Assembly: GCA_050696075.1 (NCBI GenBank)
Contig: JBOGUF010000074.1
Location: 1-37,525 of the forward strand
DNA from: JBOGUF01 sp050696075
Lineage (GTDB): Bacteria; Chloroflexota; Chloroflexia; Thermomicrobiales; UBA6265
Length of the DNA stretch: 37,525 nucleotides
Direction of reading: 5' to 3'
Part shown: piece by piece, positions 21,613 through 29,699 of the stretch
Position numbering within the stretch: the first letter of the stretch is position 1
Layout of the letters: the number at the start of each line of letters is the position of its first letter
Made by a program: the position numbers and the translations under genes
The notes under the pieces: generated by a model
Told to the model about the DNA's origin: nothing
Seen by the model: only the letters and a program-made list of their open reading frames with translations
Database searches by the model: none

Positions 21613-22935
21613 CTACTGCCGGTTGCTCCATTCCGCCTCGGCCAGGCCCTGGATCGTCTCGAGGACGCTCATGTACTCGCCGGGGTTGAGCATGAAGCGG
21701 CCGAGCTCGTCGACGGCATTTTCGACGATTTGCGGCGGCGTCGCCTCCCAGTAGCGTTGGATGAGGCGGTAGCCGCCCTCATCGATCTGTGCCACCAGGT
21801 CGGAGAGGACCGGGCTCTCGCTCGTCGCTTGTGGATTGGACGGCACGTCTTGCAGCAGCCTGCTCCACTCGGTCTGCGCCTCGGGCGAGACCCACCAGGT
21901 GAGGAACGCCTGGGCCGCCTCCGGATTCTCGACGTTCGACGGCACCAGGAAGGGGCCGGTCTCGAAGATGATCACCTTCTCCTGCAAGTCTGGGTTCACG
22001 TTCGGCAGGATGAAGACGCCGTAGTCCTCGCCGGGGGTCATGCCATTGGCGGGGAACTGCTGGTTGAGCCAGGTGCCGTTGAGGATCATTCCGATCTCGC
22101 CGTTGGCGAACATGCCGGCAGCCTGTTCGCCCAAGGGGATGTCGAGGGCGGTGAAGTACTCCCGGTCGAACATCTCCTTCCAGACTTCCATCACCCCGAC
22201 GACGACCGGATCGGTGTACGACTGCTCGCCCCGCATCAGCGCTTCGTAGAAGTCCGGATCGGTGCGAATCAGCAAATCCTCGAACCAGATGAAGGCGGGC
22301 CAGCGGCCGTCGACCGTGGCGTAGAACGGCGTCACGCCCGCGCCCTTCAACGTCTCGGCGGCGGCCATCAGTTCGTCCCAGGTCGTGGGCACGGCGATCG
22401 CGTTCGCGTCGAAAACAGTCTTGTTGTAGAAGACGGGCCAGTGGGAGACGTGGTTCGGCATGCCCCACTGCTTCTCTTCGAAGGTGAAGGCGGTCGCCAG
22501 CGTTTCCGGCAAGTATCCCGCCTCGATCGCCTGCTGCCAGAGGGCGCTGACGTCAAGCAGGCTTCCTTCCTGATAAAGGGCTTCCATGCGGTAGCCCGAC
22601 CACCAGGTGAAGACGCTCGGCGCGTCGTCGGTCGGCAACGAGGACTGGATCGTCTGCTGATAGCTCGTGGTGTCGCTGTAGGGGACGGTCTCGACGGCCG
22701 GGCCGCCCGCGGCCGCGGCGAGCTCGCCCATCTGCTGGTAGAACTCGTCCCAATTCGCCTTGTCGTGGAAGAGCTGGATCGTCGCGTCCTGCGCGGAGAC
22801 CCCAGGGATGCCGCCAAAGCGCGCGGCCCCGCCGAATGTGGCGAGCGAGAGTCCGAGCGCGCCCGCGCCCTTGACTACTTGGCGGCGCGAATAGCCGTGA
22901 TGACCGAACCGGGAACCGACCTGTGCTCGTGCCAT
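21613..22935 (-). CDS. Extracellular sugar-binding protein of the ABC transporter (Tat-exported)
   Basis: A 440-residue solute-binding protein family 1 member. The start ATG 22935 is preceded by GGAGGAGT. The N-terminus carries a twin-arginine signal: SRRQVVKGAGALGLSLATF (~16-34), likely cleaved after GVSA. Export in folded form via Tat is therefore expected. The mature part shows the family's alternating Rossmann-like lobes, with ILNGTWLNQQFPANGMTPGEDYG and GPFLVPSNVENPEAAQAFLTWW as typical strings. It captures an unidentified glycan or sugar for the two permeases downstream. The promoter at 23061-23089 and an operator-like site at 23023-23034 lie upstream, shared with the divergent GntR gene. 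Confidence 0.93.
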   Translation of the reverse strand: MARAQVGSRFGHHGYSRRQVVKGAGALGLSLATFGGAARFGGIPGVSAQDATIQLFHDKANWDEFYQQMGELAAAAGGPAVETVPYSDTTSYQQTIQSSLPTDDAPSVFTWWSGYRMEALYQEGSLLDVSALWQQAIEAGYLPETLATAFTFEEKQWGMPNHVSHWPVFYNKTVFDANAIAVPTTWDELMAAAETLKGAGVTPFYATVDGRWPAFIWFEDLLIRTDPDFYEALMRGEQSYTDPVVVGVMEVWKEMFDREYFTALDIPLGEQAAGMFANGEIGMILNGTWLNQQFPANGMTPGEDYGVFILPNVNPDLQEKVIIFETGPFLVPSNVENPEAAQAFLTWWVSPEAQTEWSRLLQDVPSNPQATSESPVLSDLVAQIDEGGYRLIQRYWEATPPQIVENAVDELGRFMLNPGEYMSVLETIQGLAEAEWSNRQ

Positions 22936-23022
22936 GGGACGACTCCTCCTCACGTCGTAACGACTCGTCGAGGTGTGACGCCCGATGGGCGAACGGCCGG
23001 TATGCCAGCGCGGCCACCTGAA

Positions 23023-23034
23023 AGAGATCAGATC
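23023..23034. promoter_or_regulatory. Operator-like 12-mer in the ABC-operon leader
   Basis: AGAGATCAGATC lies ~20-30 nt downstream of the predicted start site of the binding-protein promoter. It matches AAAGATCAAATC at 23150-23161 at 10 of 12 positions. Candidate binding site for the divergent GntR protein. Confidence 0.5.
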
Positions 23035-23060
23035 ACTTCGCCCATTCGCGCGTCCGCGTC

Positions 23061-23089
23061 ATCATAGGAAGTCTGCTTTAGCCTGTCAA
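23061..23089 (-). promoter_or_regulatory. Strong sigma-70-like promoter for the ABC transporter operon
   Basis: On the minus strand: TTGACA (23089-23084), 17-bp spacer, TATGAT (23066-23061). The -35 is a perfect consensus match and the -10 matches at 5 of 6. The leader to the binding-protein ATG is ~120 nt. Confidence 0.75.
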
Positions 23090-23110
23090 CAGCCCGCGCA
23101 TGGGCATTGA

Positions 23111-23139
23111 TTGACAGATTTCGGGCAACTTCGTACAGT
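23111..23139 (+). promoter_or_regulatory. Sigma-70-like promoter for the GntR regulator
   Basis: TTGACA (23111-23116), 17-bp spacer, TACAGT (23134-23139). Back to back with the ABC promoter, 21 bp between the -35 boxes. Confidence 0.7.
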
Positions 23140-23149
23140 GAACCGAGGA

Positions 23150-23172
23150 AAAGATCAAATCTCTAGATCTTT
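23150..23172. promoter_or_regulatory. Operator-like inverted repeat just after the gntR start site
   Basis: AAAGATC (23150-23156) and GATCTTT (23166-23172) form a 7+9+7 dyad at about +4 to +26 of the predicted gntR transcript, a position suited to autorepression. Its left part repeats the 12-mer at 23023-23034. Confidence 0.55.
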
Positions 23173-23209
23173 GGCCCGCGCGGTGCGCTGCTGTCGCCGC
23201 GGCCGAAGG

Positions 23210-23241
23210 CTAGGAAGCTAGGAAGCTAGGAAGCCAGGAAC
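23210..23241. repeat. Octamer array H9, upstream of gntR
   Basis: ctaggaag x3 followed by ccaggaac: period 8 rather than 7, ending 5 bp before the gntR start. TAG occurs in every unit, giving stops in more than one frame. Purine-rich AGGAAG units could supply ribosome-binding sequence. Confidence 0.8.
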
Positions 23242-23246
23242 GCGGG

Positions 23247-23981
23247 GTGATGTCCACCATAGGAACGCGACCAGACCTGACAAGCTACCTCGCCCAGCAA
23301 ATCGTCGAGCTCATCCGCCGGGAGGACCTCGCGCCGGGCGACCGGCTCCCACCCGCGAAGGCGCTCGCCGCCGCCTTCTCCGTCGCCACGCCGACGCTAC
23401 GGGAAGCGCTGCGCCGCCTCCAGGCGACCGGCGTCATCGACATCCGCCACGGTTCCGGCATCTACGTCCGCCGCGACCACGAACGGCTCATGTTCGCCAA
23501 TCCCCACCCACGCCCTGGCGACCTGGCGCACCACACGATCCTCGATTTGCTCGATGCCCGATTGCTGATCGAGCCCCAACTCGCCGAGCGTGCCGCCGAG
23601 CGCGCCGACGACGACGATCTGGCCAATCTCGAACGCCTCCTCGCCCTGGCCGAGGAGCAGCTTGACGGCCACGACAACGTACTCGGCAAGACCAACATGG
23701 CCTTCCACGCGGCGATTGCCCGCGCCTCCCGCAATCAGGTGCTGGCGCAGGTCATGGAATCGCTGATCGAACTCTACTCCTCGGAGCAACTAGCGATTCT
23801 CTCGCTCTACAACGCCCGCGACCGCGACCACCGCGATCACCGCCGCATCTACGCTGCCATCCGCAACCGCACCGCGGCGATTGCGCGGGATCGGATGCAC
23901 CGGCATCTGACGGAGGTTCGGGATGTGGTGGCGGGGCGGATGAGGGAAGAGGCGACGCGGACGACCCGTCACTCCGATTAG
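23247..23981 (+). CDS. GntR-family transcriptional regulator, FadR subfamily (FCD domain)
   Basis: A 244-residue protein (GTG at 23247 or ATG immediately after it). The N-terminal winged helix spans ~10-78: LAPGDRLPPAKALAAAFSVATPTLREALRRLQATGVIDIRHG is the classic GntR recognition region and wing. The C-terminal all-helical FCD domain has LDARLLIEPQLAERAAERA, FHAAIARAS and DHRRIYAAI, then RMHRHL, whose Asp/His residues bind metal or a carboxylate/sugar ligand. It is divergent from the ABC operon. Paired promoters and matching 12-mers suggest it represses both itself and transport. Its TAG stop overlaps the TAA stop of the convergent GH38 gene by 2 bases (TTAG at 23978-23981). Confidence 0.93.
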   Translation: MMSTIGTRPDLTSYLAQQIVELIRREDLAPGDRLPPAKALAAAFSVATPTLREALRRLQATGVIDIRHGSGIYVRRDHERLMFANPHPRPGDLAHHTILDLLDARLLIEPQLAERAAERADDDDLANLERLLALAEEQLDGHDNVLGKTNMAFHAAIARASRNQVLAQVMESLIELYSSEQLAILSLYNARDRDHRDHRRIYAAIRNRTAAIARDRMHRHLTEVRDVVAGRMREEATRTTRHSD

Positions 23982-26900
23982 TTCGCTTCCACCCTCACCG
24001 ACACGTATGCCCCCGGCTCGACCGTGAAGCGCGCCACGCGACCGTCCAGCGCGACGTCGTGCTGTTCCCGCTCCAAGAAATCGCCGAGCCGCGCGGATGT
24101 CACCGGCAACAGGCCGAAGTCGATCTGAGCTTCGACCACCTCGTCCGCGGTTGAGTGCAGGTAGGCGGCGAGGCCGTCGCCACGACGCGACGGCGCGATG
24201 TGGGTGAGCTCGATACTGCCCGGCGCGACGGCGCAGAAGCTGCCGCGCGCTGGCAGATGGCTCGACGCGCCCGCCGCGGAGCAACAGAGGCCGACGAGCG
24301 GCGCGGAGAGAGACACGCCGGTCTGCTGACCGAGAGCGCGGGCATCGCCCGGTCCGCCGCTCGCCACGCGGTAGCGGAAGGTCATCTCTCCGCCCTGTTG
24401 CGACGGGAAGTTGGTGTCCCAGATGTTGTTGAGCGCCCAGGAGTAGATGACGGACGGTCCGGTGCTGCCGCGCGGAACCGTCTTGGGGAAGGGCACGTAG
24501 GGCAGGGCGATGTTGCCGAACTCGACCAATGGCGCTTCGAGCGTCGCCCAGGCGGCCGTCGCGCTGTCGTCCTGCATCACCACCCAGTGCCGCATCGCGC
24601 GAAAGTGATCGGCCGAGCCGGGCACGTGGGGCGCGGCCATCGAGGTCACGCCGCCGGTGATCTCGACCAGCGGCGCGGGGTCGGCGACGGCGAAGGGGAA
24701 GGCGAAGTAGACGCTCTCCTTCTCCGGCATCGCGATCTTCTGGAGGCGATTAGTGACGTCGAGCCGTTTGACGTCGCGGGGCAGCGCATAGGTCGTCTCG
24801 ACCCACTCGCAGCCGCCGCCGGCGAGGCGGACGGTGATCTGATCCGCCACCGGCGTCGATGAGCGGGCCGTCACCACGCCGTAGCCGCCGAGCGAGCGCG
24901 CTCCGAGGAAGGCGAGGTTCTGATCCTGCAGCCGGCTCGAGAGGTGGTTGAAGCCCGCCGCCGTCGCGTAGCGATCGTAGACGTATTGGTTGAAGCCGAA
25001 CCGGGCGTCCGCGTCGATCAGCGAGCGGCCGGTCGCCTTGTCGAGTAGCTCAGTGAGGATTCCGCTCATCGGGTCGACGACGACGCGGTAGTAGTCATTC
25101 TCCAGGAGGGTGGTCTCTGGCGCCGGCGCTTCAGCCGCGACCGACGAGGCGGCGACAAGATCGAAACGGGCATACCCGACCGGCGGTACGTCCCGCGCGG
25201 TAAAGGTGAGCCATTGGCCGCGGGCGCGGAAGTTGGGATGCCCCTGCGATTCAACGTCGTGCGGCACGACCGCCCCAGTCTCCGCGTCCACGACCAAGAA
25301 GCCGCGGCCCAAATCGACCAGGGTGTCCGGGACAAAGGTCCGGACTACATCGGATCGACTGAAACCGCTCGGATTGAAGACCGCGACCGAGGCCAGCGCG
25401 TCGCGCCACGTTGCCAGCGCGTGGGCCAGTCGCGACGTGCCCGCGCTCAGCAGCGCGTTGGCGCCGTCGAATGCATTGTGGGCGTAGCCGATCTTCGTCT
25501 CCCACTGGAGCTCGCCCGCGTCGAACTTCTCCAGCCGGTTCCGCCACGGGTTGCCGGCGCCCCAGGTATGCTCGTCGAAGAGCGCCAAGTCGTCGTAGAC
25601 CCGGGCGATCGCCGCCGTCCGCGCGGGCTCCGATTCGCCGCCCAAGTGGTCCGCCAGGGCGTGCAGCGTCTGCGCGGTGCGGATCGCGCCCTGCGCCACA
25701 CGGCCGCGACCGAGCGCGCGGGCGGCCGAGCCGATGCCGTCCGCCCACCAATCGGTCCAATCGCCCTGAAAGGCATCCATCCGGTCGCCGAGACGGTCCT
25801 CGGCCAACGCGAAGAACTCGCGGTTCGTCGCCATCCGCAGCTTGGGGAAAGTCCACTGGTCGTTCCACGCTTTGACGAAGTCCGGGATGAGCGGGCTGGG
25901 TGGCGCGTTGTCGGCGATGACGCTCTGAATCCGCAGGTGGAGGATGTCGTGCGGGTACGGCTGCTTGACGACTTCCTCGCCCGCGGGGAGATCGCCCCAA
26001 CCGAATGCTTCCTTGCCGTAGGGGTATGGCCGCTGCGCCAGCGCGTTGAGATATTCGGGCAGGGTCGCCGTCGCCGTCTCAATATCCTCGGCCAACCCGG
26101 TTAGGTTCCCCTCCATGTAGGCGACCCCGTGCGGCGTGTCGGTGTACCAGACGAGGAGTCGCTTGCCGTTCGCGGCTTGCCACCAGAAGGGCCGCGTCAG
26201 CGCCTGGCCGCCGACGAGATAGGGCTGCGACCGGCCGGCGTAGTTGTGCGCCACCGAGAAGTAGCGGACGCCGGCGTCGACGAGGAGGTTCAAGAGGCCG
26301 ATCGTCGCGCCCGGCACGTCGGTCTGCATCGCGGAGACGATCGGGATGCCGTACCGCTCCCGCAATTCGTCGGCGAACCAGAGCTGCCGCGCCAGCTCGT
26401 CGATCGAGTACGCCTCGGTGTGCATCGAAAAGGGCAGCGCGTTGACCTCGATCCGGCCTTCCTTGACCCGGCGGACGAACTCATCGCGCATCGCCAGCGG
26501 TCGCGCCGCCAGCCAGCGTTGCAGCGGGTACGTCACTTCGACGTTCCAGCGGAACTTCGCGTCGTCAGGGAAGGCGTCGGTCGCCTCGGCAATGCCCAAG
26601 ACGGCATCGAGGTAGGCCAGGTGTTGCTCCACCACGACCGCCTGCGGGTCGGTGTAGCCGTGGTCGAAGTGCGATTGGTGGATGAGGTGGACGGTCCATT
26701 TGCGTTGCGGCCGGATCTCGACCGCCGCCAGCGCCGAATCGAACTGCTCACCGGAGACGCCGACATCGATCCGCGTCGTCGTCTCGACCTCCGGCACGAA
26801 GAGATGCAGCGATTGCGCCCCGGCCGCGATCTCAGCCGTGCGCTCGTCCAGCACCGACTCACCCTGGATGGCGCGAAACGTCACCGGCCCGGCTTCGGTC

Positions 26901-27088
26901 TCCGACCGCACCCAGAGGCGAATCGCCTGCCGCGGTTTGCCGTTCTGATCCTCGCGAAAGAGCGGCACGTCGCTGACACGGACGCCGATTGGTCCGGCCA
27001 GAATCTCTTCCCCCGCCGTTCCCGTGATCAGGGAATGGCGAATCGTCGTCATGTTCCACCGCGCGAAATCGTCGATCGGTTCGGGCAT
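23978..27088 (-). CDS. Second GH38 alpha-mannosidase-like glycoside hydrolase with N-terminal beta domain
   Basis: A 1036-residue protein. The start is ATG 27088, with AGGAAGG close upstream; the frame extends 66 bp further, but without support. A beta-rich N-terminal domain (~15-128) absent from the first GH38 enzyme precedes the catalytic barrel. The barrel opens HLIHQSHFDHGYTDP (zinc ligands His140, Asp142), with the candidate nucleophile Asp257 in SAMQTDVPGATIG and a late His in LFDEHTWGAGNP. The C-terminal beta-sandwich follows (NDYYRVVVDPMSGILTEL). No signal peptide is seen, so it is probably cytoplasmic. It is 52 bp downstream of the SMP-30 gene on the same strand and convergent with gntR. 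It likely hydrolyses an alpha-mannoside or related linkage brought in by the ABC transporter. Confidence 0.82.
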   Translation of the reverse strand: MPEPIDDFARWNMTTIRHSLITGTAGEEILAGPIGVRVSDVPLFREDQNGKPRQAIRLWVRSETEAGPVTFRAIQGESVLDERTAEIAAGAQSLHLFVPEVETTTRIDVGVSGEQFDSALAAVEIRPQRKWTVHLIHQSHFDHGYTDPQAVVVEQHLAYLDAVLGIAEATDAFPDDAKFRWNVEVTYPLQRWLAARPLAMRDEFVRRVKEGRIEVNALPFSMHTEAYSIDELARQLWFADELRERYGIPIVSAMQTDVPGATIGLLNLLVDAGVRYFSVAHNYAGRSQPYLVGGQALTRPFWWQAANGKRLLVWYTDTPHGVAYMEGNLTGLAEDIETATATLPEYLNALAQRPYPYGKEAFGWGDLPAGEEVVKQPYPHDILHLRIQSVIADNAPPSPLIPDFVKAWNDQWTFPKLRMATNREFFALAEDRLGDRMDAFQGDWTDWWADGIGSAARALGRGRVAQGAIRTAQTLHALADHLGGESEPARTAAIARVYDDLALFDEHTWGAGNPWRNRLEKFDAGELQWETKIGYAHNAFDGANALLSAGTSRLAHALATWRDALASVAVFNPSGFSRSDVVRTFVPDTLVDLGRGFLVVDAETGAVVPHDVESQGHPNFRARGQWLTFTARDVPPVGYARFDLVAASSVAAEAPAPETTLLENDYYRVVVDPMSGILTELLDKATGRSLIDADARFGFNQYVYDRYATAAGFNHLSSRLQDQNLAFLGARSLGGYGVVTARSSTPVADQITVRLAGGGCEWVETTYALPRDVKRLDVTNRLQKIAMPEKESVYFAFPFAVADPAPLVEITGGVTSMAAPHVPGSADHFRAMRHWVVMQDDSATAAWATLEAPLVEFGNIALPYVPFPKTVPRGSTGPSVIYSWALNNIWDTNFPSQQGGEMTFRYRVASGGPGDARALGQQTGVSLSAPLVGLCCSAAGASSHLPARGSFCAVAPGSIELTHIAPSRRGDGLAAYLHSTADEVVEAQIDFGLLPVTSARLGDFLEREQHDVALDGRVARFTVEPGAYVSVRVEAN

Positions 27089-27140
27089 GATTCCTTCCTC
27101 TAAACGCCACTGTTCGTCATCGTCCGGACGGGCGGCATTC

Positions 27141-27992
27141 CTATGGCAATGCAACCCCCTGGATGCCGACCTCGATCCGGGTGATGTGCCAGCGGCCGAG
27201 ATTGGCGGTGAAGAGTTCTGCGCCCCGGAAAGCGCAGTTGGTGGGGTGGCAGAAGATGTGGGCGTCCGGGTCGTCGATCAGCAATTCGAGCGTCCCGTCC
27301 GGCCGCGCGCGGAAGAGGCGCGACGGTTCGTAGCAACTGACGTAGAGATTGCCCTCGACGTCGAAGGCCAGTCCGTCCGGCAGGCGATCGATCCCATCGA
27401 CAAAGACCTCGGCTTCCCCGGCCGAGCCATCGGCCTGGATCGGGATGCGGGAGACGCGACTGGCGAAGGTTTCGACGACGTAGAGGGTGTCACGGCCGAA
27501 CGAAAGGGCCATGCCGTTGGCGAAGTTAAGTGGCCCGCCGTACCACACCCCGCCTTCGCCGGTGTCGAGGTCGAAGCGCCAGACGCCCTTGCCGTCGGCG
27601 CTGCCCCGAGGGTCGGAAACGTAGAGACAGTTGCGACCAACGTCGACGACAGGGAAGTTCGGAGAGGTGAAGGAGGAGTCGCCGCCGGAAGCGAACCGTT
27701 CGAGCGCGCCCATCGCCGGATCGAGGCGAAAGACGGCGCCGTGGCCTAGGTCGCAGGTATAGAGTCGTCCTTGGCCGTCGAAGGCCATCCCTAGGGTGAA
27801 GCCGCCGCTCGTGGCGACAACCTCGAAGCATGATCCATCGGCCGCGATCCGGTAGATCTCGCCGCGGTCGCCGCCGCACCAGACGTTGCCGTCGCGATCG
27901 ACCGCGACGCCCTCGGGGTGACTCAACCGCGGCTCCCCGACGGTGCCGTCGATGAAAACGCTCGCGCGGTCGAGGGGAAGGATTGGCTGCAT
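27141..27992 (-). CDS. SMP-30/gluconolactonase-family protein
   Basis: About 283 residues forming a six-bladed beta-propeller of the SMP-30/LRE family. Metal-ligand landmarks are SHPEGVAVDRDGNVW (Glu), NFANGMALS (Asn) and LPDGLAFDVEGNLYVS (Asp). Repeated blade motifs such as GRLYTCDLGHGAVFRLD also occur. Such enzymes hydrolyse sugar lactones (for example gluconolactone to gluconate) with a divalent metal. The start at ATG 27992 has AAGGA 8 nt upstream; the frame opens earlier, at 28034. It lies between the enolase-superfamily remnant and the GH38 gene on one strand, consistent with an oxidative sugar route: dehydrogenase (SDR), lactonase, dehydratase. Confidence 0.9.
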   Translation of the reverse strand: MQPILPLDRASVFIDGTVGEPRLSHPEGVAVDRDGNVWCGGDRGEIYRIAADGSCFEVVATSGGFTLGMAFDGQGRLYTCDLGHGAVFRLDPAMGALERFASGGDSSFTSPNFPVVDVGRNCLYVSDPRGSADGKGVWRFDLDTGEGGVWYGGPLNFANGMALSFGRDTLYVVETFASRVSRIPIQADGSAGEAEVFVDGIDRLPDGLAFDVEGNLYVSCYEPSRLFRARPDGTLELLIDDPDAHIFCHPTNCAFRGAELFTANLGRWHITRIEVGIQGVALP

Positions 27993-28030
27993 GCGTTCGA
28001 TCCTTTCAGCAATCAGGCCCCGGCCAACAG

Positions 28031-28474
28031 TCACCTCAATTGCGGCATCACGCTCACCGACGGGTCGGCCCAGCGTTCGTTCGGGACCAGGGCGTACCAG
28101 TCCGGCCGGCCGGGGTCACGGTCGTAGGGGTAACTCCCCAACTCCGCGTACAGCGCCGAGTACTTTCGCACCTTCTCCGAATTGAGGCGCACGCCTAATC
28201 CGGGACCGTCCGGCACCCGAATCCGGCCGCCGCGGTAGGGCAGCTTGCTGCCGCCGCCCGTCTCGCCCAAGCCGATCAGGCCGTCGTCGGCTTCGACCTC
28301 GACGATGGTGCGAACGAAGCGGCCCCAATGCGCGCCGTTGCTGTGCCGCGGCGGCGCTTCGAGCGGCACCGTCACGGTCGTGGCTCGGATGTCGACGATC
28401 TTCAGCGGCGGCCCCTTTCGAGGCGGCAGGCGGCAGGCAGCAGGGAGCGAACCTGACGGCGACGAAGGGGGCAC
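28031..28474 (-). pseudogene. Enolase-superfamily sugar-acid dehydratase, internally deleted
   Basis: 147 codons, whereas the mandelate racemase/dehydratase family has ~370-430. The first third matches the N-terminal capping domain (KIVDIRATTVTVPLEAPP, then VRTIVEVEADDGLIGLGETGGG). The last third matches the family C-terminus (IRVPDGPGLGVRLNSEKV, then YPYDRDPGRPDWYALVPNERW), as in glucarate/rhamnonate-type dehydratases. The whole TIM barrel with the metal-binding Asp/Glu and catalytic Lys/His is missing. The two ends join in frame around LPYRGG, so the event is an in-frame deletion of ~250 codons. No ATG precedes KIVDIR (codon is CTG); the frame opens with GTG 28474 through heptamer array H10. 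It is 38 bp upstream of the SMP-30 gene. Confidence 0.78.
28420..28447. repeat. Heptamer array H10, in the 5' end of the enolase remnant
   Basis: Units gaggcgg, caggcgg, caggcag, cagggag. The array lies in frame inside the open N-terminal part of the remnant and contains no stop codon in either direction. Confidence 0.8.
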
Positions 28475-28717
28475 ATTGTAGCCGCGAATGAGGGGGAATA
28501 AGAGGGGTAGAAGCGTATCAGAGGGGGGCGAGCCGGCTGTCGCGCAACGACCGGCTCACCCTCTCTGGACTTTGTCGGCCCGACCGCGTCCACTTACGGT
28601 CCCTGGCGATCGAGCCACGGCTATCATGCCCTGCCAATGTGCGGACCGCATCGGGTGTTTTACCCATTTCGGTGCATGAGTAGGTAGTCGAATTACGTAG
28701 GTGACGCGATTCGCACC
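28475..28717. other. 243-bp intergenic region with a hairpin
   Basis: No gene is seen. A GC-rich stem GAGCCGG/CCGGCTC (28530-28536 with 28551-28557), flanked by partly complementary G-rich and C/T-rich runs, could end transcription from the SDR gene. The region also has an AT-rich patch near 28650-28700 without a clear promoter. Confidence 0.4.
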
Positions 28718-29521
28718 CTACGACTCCGGCAGGCGCACGCCGAGGGCGGAGAGCATCCCGCCGTCGATCTTGAACTCGCCGCCGGTGATGAAGCCGGCGC
28801 GCGGACTGGCGAGGAAGGCGATCAACTCCGCCACCTCGTCCGCCGTGCCGACCCGGCCCAACGGGTGCATCGTGCCCCAGGCGGCGACCATCGCCTCCTT
28901 GGTCTGATCGCCCTTCCAGAGGTCGGCCGCTTCGCGCAGCATCGGCGTGTCAATCGAGGCCGGGCAGACCGCCACCACCCGAATGCCCTCCGCCGCGTGG
29001 TCGAGCGCCATCGCCCGTGTCAGGGCGTTGATCGCGCCTTTGCTGGCGGTGTAGGCGGCGACGCTCTTCTGCGAGGCGAAGGCCTGGACCGAGGAGAGGT
29101 TGACGATCACTCCACTGCCGCGCTTACGCATCTCCGGGATGGCGTGCTTGGCGGTGAGGTACATCCCCTTGACGTTGACGGCGAAGACCTCGTCCCAGGT
29201 CGCTTCGTCGGTCTCGACGACGGTGCCATAGCGCTGGATGCCGGCGCTGTTGACCAGCACGTCCACCCCGCCGAACCGCTCGACCGCGAGTCCGATGACG
29301 CGCTCGACGTCCGCCGCCGCCGAAACATCAGCCGCCATTCCTTCGACGGTAAGCCCTTCCGAGGTCAGCTCCGCGACGGCCGCGTCGACGTGCTCCTGCC
29401 GTCGGCCACAAATGACCACCGACGCGCCCGCCTGTCCCAGCCGCCGCGCGGCCGCCTTGCCCATCCCCAGCGAGCCCCCGGCGACAACCGCGACCTTGCC
29501 CGCAAACTCCTGATCGCCCAT
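28718..29521 (-). CDS. Short-chain dehydrogenase/reductase (SDR), classical type
   Basis: A 267-residue Rossmann oxidoreductase. The cofactor loop is VVAGGSLGMGKAA (~12-24), followed by GRRQEHVD, whose Arg-Arg suggests NADP preference. NSAGIQRYG (~91-99) and catalytic Ser (NLSSVQAF) with Tyr157-xxx-Lys161 (YTASKGA) complete the active set. The C-terminal GFITGGEFKIDGGM is typical of SDRs acting on sugars, glucose-1-dehydrogenase being the textbook case. The start ATG 29521 follows GAGGGAAG and sits 42 bp from the promoter at 29564-29592. In context it may oxidise the sugar whose lactone the SMP-30 protein opens; that role is inferred. Confidence 0.93.
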   Translation of the reverse strand: MGDQEFAGKVAVVAGGSLGMGKAAARRLGQAGASVVICGRRQEHVDAAVAELTSEGLTVEGMAADVSAAADVERVIGLAVERFGGVDVLVNSAGIQRYGTVVETDEATWDEVFAVNVKGMYLTAKHAIPEMRKRGSGVIVNLSSVQAFASQKSVAAYTASKGAINALTRAMALDHAAEGIRVVAVCPASIDTPMLREAADLWKGDQTKEAMVAAWGTMHPLGRVGTADEVAELIAFLASPRAGFITGGEFKIDGGMLSALGVRLPES

Positions 29522-29563
29522 GGATCTTCCCTCAATCGTTCGGCTTGAAGCGTCTGCTTGGGC

Positions 29564-29592
29564 AAGATATGGCCCGTTCGGAGTAGTGTCAA
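29564..29592 (-). promoter_or_regulatory. Sigma-70-like promoter for the SDR gene
   Basis: Minus strand TTGACA (29592-29587), 17-bp spacer, TATCTT (29569-29564), in the divergent gap with the LAL regulator. Confidence 0.65.
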
Positions 29593-29699
29593 CGACGTCA
29601 AGGAGGCCGTCCGATCGAATCGGCAATCTTACCGACGCTTTGGTCGATCGTCCGCGATATCATGGATCGTACCAGGATGTGTCGCTGCCTGATCGGTTG

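Noticed and set aside
21388..23067. 559-codon plus-strand frame
   Set aside because: It is the antisense of the binding protein and permease genes, rich in Arg/Gly/Asp/Val as expected for a shadow in GC-rich DNA.
29520..29699. Upstream start for the LAL regulator at 29520
   Set aside because: It overlaps the divergent SDR start codon and crosses the SDR promoter. The extra residues show no domain, so the ATGs near 29700 are preferred.
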